The translations under genes and the position numbers were made by a program. Shown in pieces: positions 16,598 to 25,632 of a DNA stretch of 34,949 nucleotides. The DNA is from JBPESN01 sp051710625. GTDB taxonomy: Bacteria > Pseudomonadota > Gammaproteobacteria > Enterobacterales > Enterobacteriaceae. Each line of letters starts with the position of its first letter. Within the stretch, counting starts at the first letter, position 1. The stretch spans positions 1 through 34,949 of the forward strand of contig NZ_JBPESN010000021.1 of NCBI RefSeq assembly GCF_051710625.1. Reading direction: 5' to 3'. The notes under the pieces are model-generated. The model had not been told where the DNA came from. It saw nothing but the letters and a program-made list of their open reading frames with translations, and did not search any database.

Positions 16598-17435
16598 CGC
16601 AGGCACAGGGCGGCGAGGATAACGCTCGCCGCCGGCATGACCCAATAATCGCGGGCAAAGGCATTGGGATTAAACGGGCTGGGAGAGAGCAGCGCAGGAA
16701 CGCCCAGCACAATCAATAACGCTATTAAAGATATTGGAGCCAATAACATTCCTCAGGGCAATATCATTTTCTCCCTTAAGCGCCCCGCCAATAGGCGTCG
16801 CCAGCACCGTCAGGCCGACGACCAAATCGCTCAGGCCAAAATAGCGCGCCCGCCCGCTGGCATTATTAATCACCATCCGCGCCGAGATAGGCATAATAAT
16901 AAACGCCAGCACCAGCCACAGGACGGCGACGGTATTATTGCCGTCCTGCGGCAGCTCCGCCAGCTGTTCGCGGGTCAGCGTGTCGCTGCCCTCGCGCAGC
17001 GCCAGCCGGGAGATGGTCACGATAATCAGCAGGTAGCCCGCCGCCGCAAAGTAGCAGGACGCCGTCCAGCCTGCCCAGACTATGGTCCGCCAGCAGCAAG
17101 CCGCACAACAGGGTAATAAGCAGCAGCGGCAACTCGCGCCGCACGATATCAAAGCGGAAGGTGACCGGGCGGATAAGCGCCGCGCCGCCGACGATCAGCA
17201 TGATGTTGGTAATGTTGGAACCCAGGATATTGCCAACCGCCATATCGATCTGATGGTTAAGGGAAGGGCTGCGGTAACGGATACCAGTAATTCCGGCAGT
17301 GAAGTGCCGAAGGAGACGATTATGCAGCCGATGAGCCAGGGCGTAACGCGGAGCGAGCGGCTCAACACGGCCGCACTATAGACCAATCTGTCCGCGCCAT
17401 AAACCAATAATGAATAATAACCTGGCAAAAAGCAT
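16590..17435 (-). pseudogene. yrbG: yrbG, calcium/sodium antiporter-like membrane protein, several lesions
   Basis: YrbG belongs to the CaCA family of inner-membrane cation antiporters. Starting at an ATG at 17435 (MLFARLLFIIG), fragments in different frames give VYGADRLVYSAAVL, the first alpha repeat SFGTSLPELLVSVTAALP, GNILGSNITNIMLIVGGAAL, and later LKGENDIALRNVIGSNIF. The second alpha repeat has lost its GTSLPE core in a small deletion (LTVLATPIGGALKGEND). At least four frameshifts occur. The 3' end is fused by deletion to kdsD after CLRKRR. It is divergent from mlaF, as in E. coli. It is non-functional. Confidence 0.88.
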
Positions 17436-17686
17436 GATAGATCTTTGGCTTGAGAAAAAACCTGTTCCGTTGACGCATCATAGCCATAAAAGGAAGACCA
17501 AAGGCGGACAATAAACGCAAACTGGCATTAATTTTGACCGTCTAACGGCTAAAAGTAGAACGCGGCGGCGATGAAGTAATCCGCGGCAACGGGCCTGATT
17601 GGTCGAGAAAAGTTCGATGAATTGGTCTGCTTGCTTTACTATCACCACTGCAGACCGTGGGTGCGTGAAGAAAAGGGTAGTAAACT

Positions 17687-18496
17687 ATGAACCAGAGCGA
17701 TAACCTGGTCGAGATTTGCGGATTGAGCTTTCGTCGGGGCGATCGCGTTATTTTCGATAATATCAGTATGCAGTTTCCGCGCGGCAAAGTGACGGCGATC
17801 ATGGGGCCGTCGGGCATCGGTAAAACGACGCTGCTACGCCTTATCGGCGGGCAATTGCCGCCGGACAGCGGCGAAATTTGGGTAGACGGTGACAATATAC
17901 CCACGCTGTCGCGCTGTCGACTCTATGAGGTGCGTAAGAAAATCAGCATGCTATTCCAGTCCGGCGCGCTGTTTACCGACAATACCGTCTTCGAGAATGT
18001 GGCGTTTCCGCTGCGTCGGCATACCCGTTTACCGGAGCCGGTGCTGCGCAGCACGGTACTGATGAAACTGGAAGCGGTGGGATTGCGCGGGGCGGCATCG
18101 TTGATGCCGGCAGAGCTGTCGGGCGGTATGGCGCGCCGTGCGGCGCTGGCCCGCGCCATCGCACTGGATCCTGAGCTGATTATGTTCGATGAGCCGTTTG
18201 TGGGACAAGATCCGATCACCATGGGGGTGCTGGTCAAGCTTATCGACAAGCTGAATCATGCGCTCGGCGTTACCTGTATCGTCGTGTCCCACGACGTGCC
18301 GGAGGTCTTGAGCATCGCCGATTACGCCTATATCGTTGCCGAGCAGCACGTCGTGGCGGAAGGGACGCCGGCCAGCCTGCGTGACAACCGGGATCCGCGG
18401 GTGAGGCAATTTCTCGACGGTATCGCCGATGGGCCTGTTCCGTTTAACGTTCCCGCCGAAGATTATCAGACCCAGCTATTGGGCGCAGGGAGTTAA
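17687..18496 (+). CDS. mlaF: Mla phospholipid transport ATPase MlaF
   Basis: MlaF is the ATPase of the MlaFEDB complex, which with MlaC and MlaA keeps glycerophospholipids out of the outer leaflet of the outer membrane. It is 269 residues, as in E. coli. Walker A is GPSGIGKTT (residues 40-48), the signature LSGGMARR, and Walker B LIMFDEPFVGQDP. An AAGGG-like RBS precedes the ATG. It is the first gene of a five-gene operon, with 8 bp to mlaE. The 251 bp upstream, shared with the divergent yrbG pseudogene, should hold the promoter, but I see no convincing -35/-10 pair there. Confidence 0.96.
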   Translation: MNQSDNLVEICGLSFRRGDRVIFDNISMQFPRGKVTAIMGPSGIGKTTLLRLIGGQLPPDSGEIWVDGDNIPTLSRCRLYEVRKKISMLFQSGALFTDNTVFENVAFPLRRHTRLPEPVLRSTVLMKLEAVGLRGAASLMPAELSGGMARRAALARAIALDPELIMFDEPFVGQDPITMGVLVKLIDKLNHALGVTCIVVSHDVPEVLSIADYAYIVAEQHVVAEGTPASLRDNRDPRVRQFLDGIADGPVPFNVPAEDYQTQLLGAGS

Positions 18497-18504
18497 CCTC
18501 AGTC

Positions 18505-19287
18505 ATGGTACGAGAAGCAATCGCGTCCTTCGGACGCCGGGGGATCAACATCTGCCACGGTTTTGGCCGGGCCGGTGTCATGTTGTTCAACGCGCTGATA
18601 AATAAACCGGCGCTGCGCGAACAATGGCCGCCACTGGTCAAACAACTTTACGGCGTCGGCGTATTATCGCTGGTGATTATTATGGTGTCTGGCCTGTTTA
18701 TCGGTATGGTACTGGGATTGCAGGGCTACATCATTCTCACCACCTACAGCGCGGAGTCCAGCCTGGGAATGCTGGTCGCGCTATCGCTGTTGCGCGAGCT
18801 AGGGCCGGTGGTGGCCGCACTGCTGTTTGCCGGCCGGGCGGGTTCTGCGCTTACCGCCGAAATAGGCTTGATGAAGGCTACCGAGCAGCTTTCCAGTCTG
18901 GAGATGATGGCGGTGGATCCGCTGCGCCGGGTGGTGGCGCCGCGTTTTTGGGCCGGCGTTATCAGTATGCCGCTGTTGACGGCGATTTTCATTGCGGTCG
19001 GTATCTGGGGCGGCGCCGTGGTCGGCGTCGAATGGAAAGGAATCGACAGCTGCTTCTTCTGGTCTGCAATGCAAGGCGCCGTGGACTGGCGGCAAGATTT
19101 GGTAAGCTGTGTCATCAAGAGTGTGGTTTTCGCTATCAGCGTCACCTGGATTGCGCTGTTTAATGGTTACGACGCGATCCCGACCTCCGAGGGGATCAGC
19201 CGCGCAACCACTCGCACGGTGGTCTACGCTTCGCTGGCAGTGTTGGGATTGGATTTTGCGCTGACGGCACTGATGTTTGGGAACTAA
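18505..19287 (+). CDS. mlaE: Mla phospholipid transport permease MlaE
   Basis: MlaE is the 260-residue permease of the DUF140 family, which forms a dimer in the inner membrane between the MlaF ATPases and the MlaD ring. Several hydrophobic helices are visible (for example LYGVGVLSLVIIMVSGLFIG). The conserved cytoplasmic coupling loop carries AGRAGSALTAEIGLMKATEQ, and RVVAPRFWAGVISMPLL follows. It lies 8 bp after mlaF and 4 bp before mlaD. It is intact. Confidence 0.96.
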   Translation: MVREAIASFGRRGINICHGFGRAGVMLFNALINKPALREQWPPLVKQLYGVGVLSLVIIMVSGLFIGMVLGLQGYIILTTYSAESSLGMLVALSLLRELGPVVAALLFAGRAGSALTAEIGLMKATEQLSSLEMMAVDPLRRVVAPRFWAGVISMPLLTAIFIAVGIWGGAVVGVEWKGIDSCFFWSAMQGAVDWRQDLVSCVIKSVVFAISVTWIALFNGYDAIPTSEGISRATTRTVVYASLAVLGLDFALTALMFGN

Positions 19288-19291
19288 GTGA

Positions 19292-19867
19292 ATGCAAACC
19301 AAAAAAAGTGAAATCTGGGTCGGCGCGTTTATGATTATTGCCCTCTGCGCCATCGTGTTTCTTTGCCTGAAGGTGGCGGATATCCGTTTGGTGAGTAATG
19401 CGGCAACTTATCGGATCAGCGCTTCTTTCGACAATATCGGCGGTCTTAAAGTGCGATCGCCGGTGCGGGTCGGCGGGGTCGTTATCGGCCGGGTCGCGGA
19501 TATTACCCTCGATCCTAAAACCTATACGCCGAAAGTCACCATGGACATCGAACAGACCTATAATCATATACCCGATACCAGTTCCCTGGCGATCTGTACC
19601 TCGGGCCTGTTGGGGGAACAATACCTGGCGCTGAATATCGGTTTCGATGATTCGGAAATGAACACCTCGATACTGAAAGACGGCGGTGTTATCCAGGATA
19701 CCAAATCGGCTATCCTGCTGGAGGACCTGATTGGTCAGTTCCTCTACAAGAGCGGCAGCGGTGACAATAATGCTGCCGGCGAGGGCCAGGCTAATGGCGC
19801 CGATAGCGGCAATGGACCCGGCGCGGGCCAGAGCCGCGGCAACGGCGGTGCGGGCGCCAGACAGTAG
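19292..19867 (+). CDS. mlaD: Mla phospholipid-binding MCE protein MlaD
   Basis: MlaD is a 191-residue MCE-domain protein anchored by one N-terminal helix (VGAFMIIALCAIVFLCLK, about residues 10-27). Six copies form a ring that passes lipid between MlaE and MlaC. The MCE core spans about residues 36-115 (ASFDNIGGLKVRSPVRVGGV, LGEQYLALNIG). The C-terminal tail, from about residue 155, is rich in Gly, Asn and Ala and differs from the E. coli protein (183 residues), so it is probably disordered. The stop is TAG. A 141 bp gap precedes mlaC. Confidence 0.95.
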   Translation: MQTKKSEIWVGAFMIIALCAIVFLCLKVADIRLVSNAATYRISASFDNIGGLKVRSPVRVGGVVIGRVADITLDPKTYTPKVTMDIEQTYNHIPDTSSLAICTSGLLGEQYLALNIGFDDSEMNTSILKDGGVIQDTKSAILLEDLIGQFLYKSGSGDNNAAGEGQANGADSGNGPGAGQSRGNGGAGARQ

Positions 19868-20008
19868 GAGGGTCCCCGCGGCCGGAAAGGCGTTAGCGCC
19901 GGCCGTCCGGCGCCTTATTATTGGTACCGGGCAATGCGCGGCTGTCTTCAGCGTCGCCACCCGGTTGTTCTGACCCGTGAGGCGGTGTAACCCTAACAGG
20001 AGAAATGC

Positions 20009-20644
20009 ATGCTTAAACGTTTATTCATGGTGGCGCTGTTGGCGATTGCTCCGCTGACACAGGCTGCCGATCAGAGCAATCCTTATCGTTTGATGAGTGA
20101 TGCGGCGAGCAAGACCTTTACTCGCCTGAAAAATGAACAGGGCAAAATTCATCAGGATCCCAACTACCTGCGCACCGTGGTGCGAGAAGAGCTGCTTCCT
20201 TATGTGCAGGTGAAATACGCTGGCGCGCTGGTGCTGGGGCGCTATTATCGTGAAGCCACGCCGGCGCAGCGCGACGCGTATTTCAAAGCGTTCCAGGACT
20301 ATCTGGAACAGGCTTACGGCCAGGCGCTGGCGCTTTACAGCAACCAGACCTATCAGATCGCGCAGGAGAAACCGCTCGGTGACGCCACGATTATGGCTAT
20401 TCGCGTGACGATTATCGATCAGGGCGGCCAGCCGCCGGTGCGCCTTGATTTTCAGTGGCGTAAAAACAGCGTCTCCGGCAACTGGCAGGCCTACGACATG
20501 ATCGCCGAAGGGGTCAGTATGATTACCACCAAGCAAAACGAGTGGGCCTCCACGTTGCGCACTAAGGGCATTGATGGGCTGACGCAGCAATTGCAGGCCG
20601 CCGCCAGAACGCCGATTACCCTGGATAAGCAGCGTAATGGCTGA
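20009..20644 (+). CDS. mlaC: Periplasmic phospholipid carrier MlaC
   Basis: MlaC shuttles phospholipids across the periplasm between the MlaA-porin complex and MlaD. It is 211 residues with a clear signal peptide (LKRLFMVALLAIAPLTQA, cleaved before ADQS). The Tol-Tol-Ttg2 fold follows, with YVQVKYAGALVLGRYY and VRLDFQWRKNS. An AGGAG RBS precedes the ATG. Its 3' end overlaps mlaB by 8 bp, implying coupled translation. It is intact. Confidence 0.95.
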   Translation: MLKRLFMVALLAIAPLTQAADQSNPYRLMSDAASKTFTRLKNEQGKIHQDPNYLRTVVREELLPYVQVKYAGALVLGRYYREATPAQRDAYFKAFQDYLEQAYGQALALYSNQTYQIAQEKPLGDATIMAIRVTIIDQGGQPPVRLDFQWRKNSVSGNWQAYDMIAEGVSMITTKQNEWASTLRTKGIDGLTQQLQAAARTPITLDKQRNG

Positions 20645-20945
20645 GGAATTAAGCTGGTATGCGCAAGGGCAAACATTAATCCTGCACGGAGAGCTGGATC
20701 GCGACACGTTGCTGACGCTCTGGCAGCACCGGCAGCCATTGCTGGAAGGTATCCGGTTCCTGGATGTCTCCAACCTGCGGCGCGTCGATTCCGCCGGCGT
20801 GGCGCTTATGCTGCATTTTTACCATTATCAGCAGCAGCGGAGCGCTACGCTTGCGCTTACCGGCGTCACCGATAGGCTGCGCACGCTTATCGCGCTATAC
20901 AAGCTGCAGGCGATCCTGCCCTGTATGGCGACTGCGGACACCTGA
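20637..20945 (+). CDS. mlaB: Mla STAS-domain protein MlaB
   Basis: MlaB is a 102-residue STAS-domain protein that binds MlaF in the cytoplasm and is needed for assembly and activity of MlaFEDB. The STAS core is visible as ILHGELDRDTLLTLW, then FLDVSNLRRVDSAGVALMLH, where the DSAG loop is the contact region. The start lies inside mlaC (8 bp overlap). It is the last gene of the operon. It is intact. Confidence 0.94.
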   Translation: MAEELSWYAQGQTLILHGELDRDTLLTLWQHRQPLLEGIRFLDVSNLRRVDSAGVALMLHFYHYQQQRSATLALTGVTDRLRTLIALYKLQAILPCMATADT

Positions 20946-20950
20946 TCCAT

Positions 20951-20988
20951 TACCCCCGGCGCCTTGCGCGCTGCGGTGACAGGGGGTA
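20951..20988. repeat. Inverted repeat after mlaB
   Basis: TACCCCC (20951-20957) can pair with GGGGGTA (20982-20988) around a GC-rich 24-base loop, six bases after the mlaB stop. No T tract follows. It may help end or protect the mla transcript, but this is weak evidence. The rest of the 295 bp up to ibaG holds no gene I can support and presumably includes the ibaG-murA promoter. Confidence 0.35.
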
Positions 20989-21240
20989 GCGTCACTCCGC
21001 CGGTGTCACCGGTACCGTTATGCTTGCCCCTGCTTTTTTTGGCGCACGTCGCGCCCGATGGCTTGACCGCGTGTCGCGTCGTGTTGCCGGTACCTTAATC
21101 TGCCGTCATCATGAACTCTGGTGTCGCCGTGGCCGGAGCGACGTAAAAGAATCACGGTTAATTGCTTTTCCTGTTCCCGAGCGCGGCGGATTCCTCTAAG
21201 ATAGCGGTCTGATTCCCGACCCTGAAAAGAAAGACTTTAT

Positions 21241-21495
21241 ATGGAAACAAGTGAAATCAAAGCGGTGCTGATGAAAGCCCTGGCGCTGGACGCAGCTCAC
21301 GTAAGCGGCGACGGCAGCCATTTTCAGGTTATTGCGGTCAGCGAGCAGTTCGCCGGCATGAGCCGGGTAAAAAAACAGCAAACGATATATGCGCCGCTGA
21401 TGGAATATATTTCGGATAACAGCATCCACGCCTTATCGATCAAAGCCTACACCCCCGATGAGTGGCAGCGCGATCGCAAGCTGAACGGTTTTTAA
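21241..21495 (+). CDS. ibaG: BolA-family protein IbaG
   Basis: IbaG (YrbA) is a small BolA-like protein that forms [2Fe-2S] complexes with monothiol glutaredoxin and affects acid resistance and envelope. It is 84 residues, as in E. coli. BolA motifs are HVSGDGSHFQVIAVSEQFAG, with the conserved RVKKQQTIYAPL, and a C-terminal IHALSIKAYTPDEW. An AAGAAAG-like RBS precedes the ATG. It lies 53 bp before murA, the conserved pair in gammaproteobacteria. Confidence 0.95.
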   Translation: METSEIKAVLMKALALDAAHVSGDGSHFQVIAVSEQFAGMSRVKKQQTIYAPLMEYISDNSIHALSIKAYTPDEWQRDRKLNGF

Positions 21496-21548
21496 ATGTT
21501 AACCCTGGCGGTTAACAGCCTTCCCGTGAACTACAGAGAGCAGTCGTA

Positions 21549-22808
21549 ATGGATAAATTTAGTGTCCAGGGTCCTACCCGGTTAAGCGGCGAAATCACTA
21601 TTTCGGGTGCCAAAAATGCCGCGCTGCCGATTTTGTTCGCCGCGTTGCTGGCGGAAGAATTGGTGGAGATTCAAAACGTTCCCAAGTTAAAAGACATCGA
21701 CACCACCATGAAACTGCTTGGCCAGCTCGGTGCCAGAGTGGAACGGAATGGATCGGTGCATGTGGACGCCAGCGACGTTGACGTTTACTGCGCGCCCTAT
21801 GAGCTGGTGAAAACCATGCGTGCGTCGATTTGGGCGCTGGGGCCGCTGGTGGCGCGTTTCGGCCAAGGGCAGGTCTCTTTGCCGGGCGGCTGCGCTATCG
21901 GCGCGCGTCCTGTGGATTTACATATCAGCGGCCTGGAGCAGCTGGGCGCCACCATCAAGCTGGAAGAGGGTTACGTCAAAGTTTCGGTGGACGGCCGTTT
22001 GCGCGGCGCGCATATTATCATGGATAAAGTGAGCGTCGGCGCCACGGTAACGATCATGAGCGCGGCGACACTGGCGACCGGCACCACCATCATCGAAAAC
22101 GCCGCCCGCGAGCCAGAAATTGTCGACACCGCCAATTTCCTCATTACGCTGGGCGCGAAGATTAGCGGCGCCGGTACCGATAAAATTACCATCGAAGGGG
22201 TCGAGCGGCTCGGCGGTGGTGTTTATCGCGTGTTGCCCGATCGCATCGAGACCGGCACATTTCTGGTGGCGGCGGCTATCTCCCGCGGCCGCGTGGTGTG
22301 TCATGCCACCCGCCCCAATACACTGGATGCCGTACTGGCTAAGCTGCGCGAAGCGGGCGCGGATATCGCCGTCGGCGACGACTGGATAAGCCTGGATATG
22401 CACGGTCAGCGGCCAAAGGCGGTTACGGTGCGTACCGCCCCGCATCCTGGTTTTCCTACCGATATGCAGGCGCAGTTCAGTCTGCTTAATCTGGTAGCCG
22501 ACGGGACCGGCGTCATCACCGAGACCATCTTTGAGAACCGTTTCATGCACGTCCCCGAACTGATTCGGATGGGGGCACATGCGGAAATCGAAAGTAATAC
22601 CGTTATCTGCCACGGCGTTGAGACGTTATCGGGGGCACAGGTGATGGCGACCGATTTGCGCGCCTCCGCCAGCCTGGTGCTGGCCGGCTGCATCGCCGAG
22701 GGTGTAACGGTGGTGGACCGCATTTATCATATCGATCGCGGTTATGACTGCATCGAGGAAAAATTGCGGCGTATGGGCGCTAATATCGAACGGATCAGCG
22801 GGGAATAG
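21549..22808 (+). CDS. murA: UDP-N-acetylglucosamine 1-carboxyvinyltransferase MurA
   Basis: MurA transfers enolpyruvate from PEP to UDP-GlcNAc, the first committed step of peptidoglycan synthesis, in the cytosol. It is 419 residues, the E. coli length. Lys22 is in TISGAKNAALP; Cys115, the PEP-binding and fosfomycin target residue, is in LPGGCAIGARPVD; and the C-terminal domain has PGFPTDMQAQF. The RBS is AGAGAG upstream of the ATG, and the stop is TAG. No lesion is visible. Confidence 0.97.
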   Translation: MDKFSVQGPTRLSGEITISGAKNAALPILFAALLAEELVEIQNVPKLKDIDTTMKLLGQLGARVERNGSVHVDASDVDVYCAPYELVKTMRASIWALGPLVARFGQGQVSLPGGCAIGARPVDLHISGLEQLGATIKLEEGYVKVSVDGRLRGAHIIMDKVSVGATVTIMSAATLATGTTIIENAAREPEIVDTANFLITLGAKISGAGTDKITIEGVERLGGGVYRVLPDRIETGTFLVAAAISRGRVVCHATRPNTLDAVLAKLREAGADIAVGDDWISLDMHGQRPKAVTVRTAPHPGFPTDMQAQFSLLNLVADGTGVITETIFENRFMHVPELIRMGAHAEIESNTVICHGVETLSGAQVMATDLRASASLVLAGCIAEGVTVVDRIYHIDRGYDCIEEKLRRMGANIERISGE

Positions 22809-22878
22809 AGCCGCGCTCGCCGTTTTGCTCACGGGCGCGCGCAGTTTGGCGGGGCCGGCACGGCCGTAAGCCGCTTGT

Positions 22879-22900
22879 CGCCCGCCGTATCCGGCGGGCG
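22879..22900. repeat. GC-rich hairpin between murA and degS
   Basis: CGCCCGCCG (22879-22887) and CGGCGGGCG (22892-22900) form a perfect 9-bp stem with a TATC tetraloop. It lies between the convergent murA and degS genes. It has no T tract on either strand but could act as a bidirectional transcription barrier together with the hairpin at 22928-22953. Confidence 0.6.
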
Positions 22901-22927
22901 CAGTGCGCTGCGAGCCACGCAGTCCTG

Positions 22928-22953
22928 TCGCGACCGCAACAGCACGGTCGCGA
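22928..22953. repeat. Second hairpin between murA and degS
   Basis: TCGCGACCG (22928-22936) and CGGTCGCGA (22945-22953) form a perfect 9-bp stem with an eight-base loop, 28 bp after the first hairpin and just before the degS stop. It also lacks a T tract. Confidence 0.6.
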
Positions 22954-22963
22954 ACGCGGGATG

Positions 22964-24028
22964 TTAATTTGAAGCCGGGTACTCCTGAATGGAGATTGCC
23001 ACCGTCAATTTCTTGCCGTTACGCAGGATCTCGACCGGTATGCGTGAGCCGGGACGGATTTCCGCCACCTGATCCATCGTTTCAATGGGGGAGATGGCCG
23101 GCTTGTGGTTGACGCTCAGGATGACATCCTCCACCTGAATGCCGACTTGCGACGCCGGGCCGCCGGGGGTCACTTCGTTGACGATGATGCCCTGAATGCG
23201 ATCGAGGCAGCCGCCATTATGCATGGGCGCCACTTCACGGCCCCCGATACCGATGTAACCGCGGATCACCCGACCATCGCGAATCAACTTGTTCATCACC
23301 TTGGTGGCCAGCGCGCTAGGAATGGCAAAACCGATACCTTCCGGCGTTTCGCCGTTGTTGCTCTTATCGAACGATAGGGTATTGATCCCCACCAGTTCGC
23401 CCAGCGTGTTAATCAGCGCGCCGCCGGAGTTGCCGTGATTGATGGACGCGTCGGTCTGCAGAAAATTCTGCCGCCCGGAGGGGCTAAGGCCGATGCGGCC
23501 GGTGGCGCTGATAATGCCTTGGGTTATGGTTTGTCCCAAATTATAGGGATTACCGATGGCCATGACGACATCGCCGATGTGAGGCTGCCGGTTGGGATTG
23601 ATGGAAATCACCGGCAGATTGCTGGCGTCGATTTTCAGCACCGCCAGATCGGTCAGGCTGTCCGAACCGATCAGCAGCGCTTCATAGACCTGGCCATCCT
23701 GCAGTGCGACGATGATCTGCTCGGCATCGTTGATGACATGTTTGTTGGTCAGCAAATAGCCTTTCTGATTCATAATCACGCCAGAGCCCAGCGTGCGGAT
23801 TTCCAGCTGATTGTGGGCGCTGCTGTTCATGCTGCGGTTATAGACATAGACCACAGCCGGCGCGGCGCGGCGCACCCCCTGGTTGTAACTGACGGGCTGT
23901 TCGCTATCGCTATTAGCGGCGGGGTGCAATAACTGGCCGGTCGTGGAGCGAAGCATAGGCACCAGTACCAGCAACAGGGCTGCGACAATGAAACCGATTA
24001 TCACAGCACGAAGCAACTTTAGGAGCAT
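22964..24028 (-). CDS. degS: Sigma-E regulatory serine endoprotease DegS
   Basis: DegS is an inner-membrane trypsin-like protease that senses unfolded porin C-termini through its PDZ domain and starts RseA cleavage. It is 354 residues. There is one N-terminal membrane helix (AVIIGFIVAALLLVLVPML, about residues 8-26); the triad is His97 (LTNKHVIND), Asp127 (LTDLAVLKI) and Ser201 (INHGNSGGAL); and one PDZ domain covers about residues 260-350. It is intact. The next protease of the cascade, RseP, is a pseudogene in this window, which again implies a second rseP elsewhere or a broken cascade. Confidence 0.95.
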   Translation of the reverse strand: MLLKLLRAVIIGFIVAALLLVLVPMLRSTTGQLLHPAANSDSEQPVSYNQGVRRAAPAVVYVYNRSMNSSAHNQLEIRTLGSGVIMNQKGYLLTNKHVINDAEQIIVALQDGQVYEALLIGSDSLTDLAVLKIDASNLPVISINPNRQPHIGDVVMAIGNPYNLGQTITQGIISATGRIGLSPSGRQNFLQTDASINHGNSGGALINTLGELVGINTLSFDKSNNGETPEGIGFAIPSALATKVMNKLIRDGRVIRGYIGIGGREVAPMHNGGCLDRIQGIIVNEVTPGGPASQVGIQVEDVILSVNHKPAISPIETMDQVAEIRPGSRIPVEILRNGKKLTVAISIQEYPASN

Positions 24029-24074
24029 GGGACTCGCAGGGGTAGTGGAAAATAGCGGCAGGATAGCACGAGTT

Positions 24075-24108
24075 AAACGGACACCGCAGCGCCGGCGTCC
24101 GTTTTTTT
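24075..24108 (-). terminator. Probable terminator after degQ
   Basis: AAACGGAC (24075-24082) pairs with GTCCGTTT (24097-24104), and T7 follows on the plus strand (24102-24108). On the minus strand, the direction of degQ, the hairpin is preceded by an A run and followed by only TTTAACT, so it may act best in the plus direction or in both. It separates degQ from degS. Confidence 0.55.
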
Positions 24109-24114
24109 AAATGC

Positions 24115-25485
24115 TTAGCGCAATAACAGGAAAATACTCGCGTCGCCGCGCACGATATTCAGCGCCATGACCGCCGGTTTGGCCTCCAGCACTTTACGCA
24201 GCTGCGCGACGCTTTGTACCCGTTCGCGGTTCAGACCGACAATAACATCGCCCTTTTGCAGACCGATTGCGGCGGCGGGGGAGTCTTTTACCACTTCCTC
24301 CACCTGAACGCCCTTGGTGCCGTCTTTCAGCAAACCATTGCTGAGGGAAGCTCCCTGCAGCGCCGGCGTGAGGATCTCTTCGCTGGTGGTGGCGGATGCG
24401 CTGTCATTCAGGACCACCGAGGCCGTTTGCGCTTTGCCGTTGCGCAGCAGGCCAAGCTTGACGGTTTTACCGGGTGCGGTAGTACCGACCTTGACCCGCA
24501 GTTCGGCGAAACTCTGAATCGGCTTGCCTTCCACCGAAACAATGATATCACCGGCTTTGATACCGGCTTTGGCGGCAGCGGAATTCGGCAGCACCTCGCT
24601 GACGAAGGCGCCACGCTGAGCATCAATATTGAAGGCTTTGGCAATATCGGCGGTTAGCTCGGTGCCTTTGATGCCCAATTGGCCGCGTTTGACTTCGCCA
24701 TATTCAATTAATTGCTGACTCAAGTTTTTGACGATATTGCTGGGGATAGCAAAACCGATACCGATGTTACCGCCGCCCGGCGCCAGAATGGCGGTATTGA
24801 TACCAATCAGCTCGCCGTTGAGATTGACCAGCGCGCCGCCGGAATTGCCGCGGTTAATGGACGCGTCGGTCTGGATGAAGTTTTCCAGGCCTTCCAGATT
24901 GAAGCCGCTGCGGCCCAGAGCGGAAACAATACCGGACGTGGCGGTCTGGCCGAGACCGAACGGGTTGCCCACCGCGACGGCAAAATCGCCGACTTTCAGG
25001 GTATCGGAGTCGGCCATGGTCACCTCGCTGAGGTTTTTTGGCGTAGGCAACTGCAACAGCGCCAGATCGGTCTGCTCATCGTGCCCGACCAGTTTAACAT
25101 CGAATTCACGGCCGTCATTAAGCTGCACTTTAATCTTGTCTGCGCCGTTGACCACGTGATTATTGGTAATCACATAACCTTTTGCGGCGTTGATGATGAC
25201 CCCCGAACCCAACCCTTCAAATGGGCGCGATCCAACGTTGCCGCCCGGGGTGTCGGGCCCGAAGAAGTATTTGAACTCCTTGGGCAGCGCGGGACGTCGG
25301 ACCGGTTGGGAGCCTTCGACGTGAACGCTTACTACCGCTGGCAGAACTTTAGTCAGCATGGGCGCCAGGCTTGGCATGGATTGCCCCGCCACTTCGACCG
25401 GCAGCGCCGCCTGCGGCGCCGAAAAAGGAATCAGGCTTAGCCCGATGCTGAGTGCCAGTGCGCTGAAGAGTGGTGTCGTTTTCAT
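24115..25485 (-). CDS. degQ: Periplasmic serine endoprotease DegQ (Do family)
   Basis: DegQ is a periplasmic HtrA-family protease/chaperone. From MKTTPLFSALALSIGLSL it is 456 residues, as in E. coli DegQ, with a signal peptide cut near APQA-A. The triad is His110 (ITNNHVVNG), Asp140 (EQTDLALLQ) and Ser215 (INRGNSGGAL). PDZ1 contains GAFVSEVLPNSAAAKAGIKA and PDZ2 contains AAIGLQKGDVIVGLNRE. It lacks the long Q-loop linker of DegP and pairs with degS, so DegQ is preferred over DegP. In-frame codons upstream to 25620 do not look coding. Confidence 0.94.
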   Translation of the reverse strand: MKTTPLFSALALSIGLSLIPFSAPQAALPVEVAGQSMPSLAPMLTKVLPAVVSVHVEGSQPVRRPALPKEFKYFFGPDTPGGNVGSRPFEGLGSGVIINAAKGYVITNNHVVNGADKIKVQLNDGREFDVKLVGHDEQTDLALLQLPTPKNLSEVTMADSDTLKVGDFAVAVGNPFGLGQTATSGIVSALGRSGFNLEGLENFIQTDASINRGNSGGALVNLNGELIGINTAILAPGGGNIGIGFAIPSNIVKNLSQQLIEYGEVKRGQLGIKGTELTADIAKAFNIDAQRGAFVSEVLPNSAAAKAGIKAGDIIVSVEGKPIQSFAELRVKVGTTAPGKTVKLGLLRNGKAQTASVVLNDSASATTSEEILTPALQGASLSNGLLKDGTKGVQVEEVVKDSPAAAIGLQKGDVIVGLNRERVQSVAQLRKVLEAKPAVMALNIVRGDASIFLLLR

Positions 25486-25632
25486 TGTAACCTTAACTCG
25501 CTCGTTTTCGTACCAGATACCCTGGTCCAGGCACCCGGTGACGGCATCATAATCGCCATTATGACCCTGCCGGGCGGGGAAAAGTTCAGCCTGTGGGCGC
25601 GCCGATGCCGGCGCCGTCACGGGGCGTGATCG

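Noticed and set aside
24712..25440. A long plus-strand open frame of 242 codons over degQ
   Set aside because: It is the antisense shadow of degQ in GC-rich DNA; the degQ frame has full family motifs.
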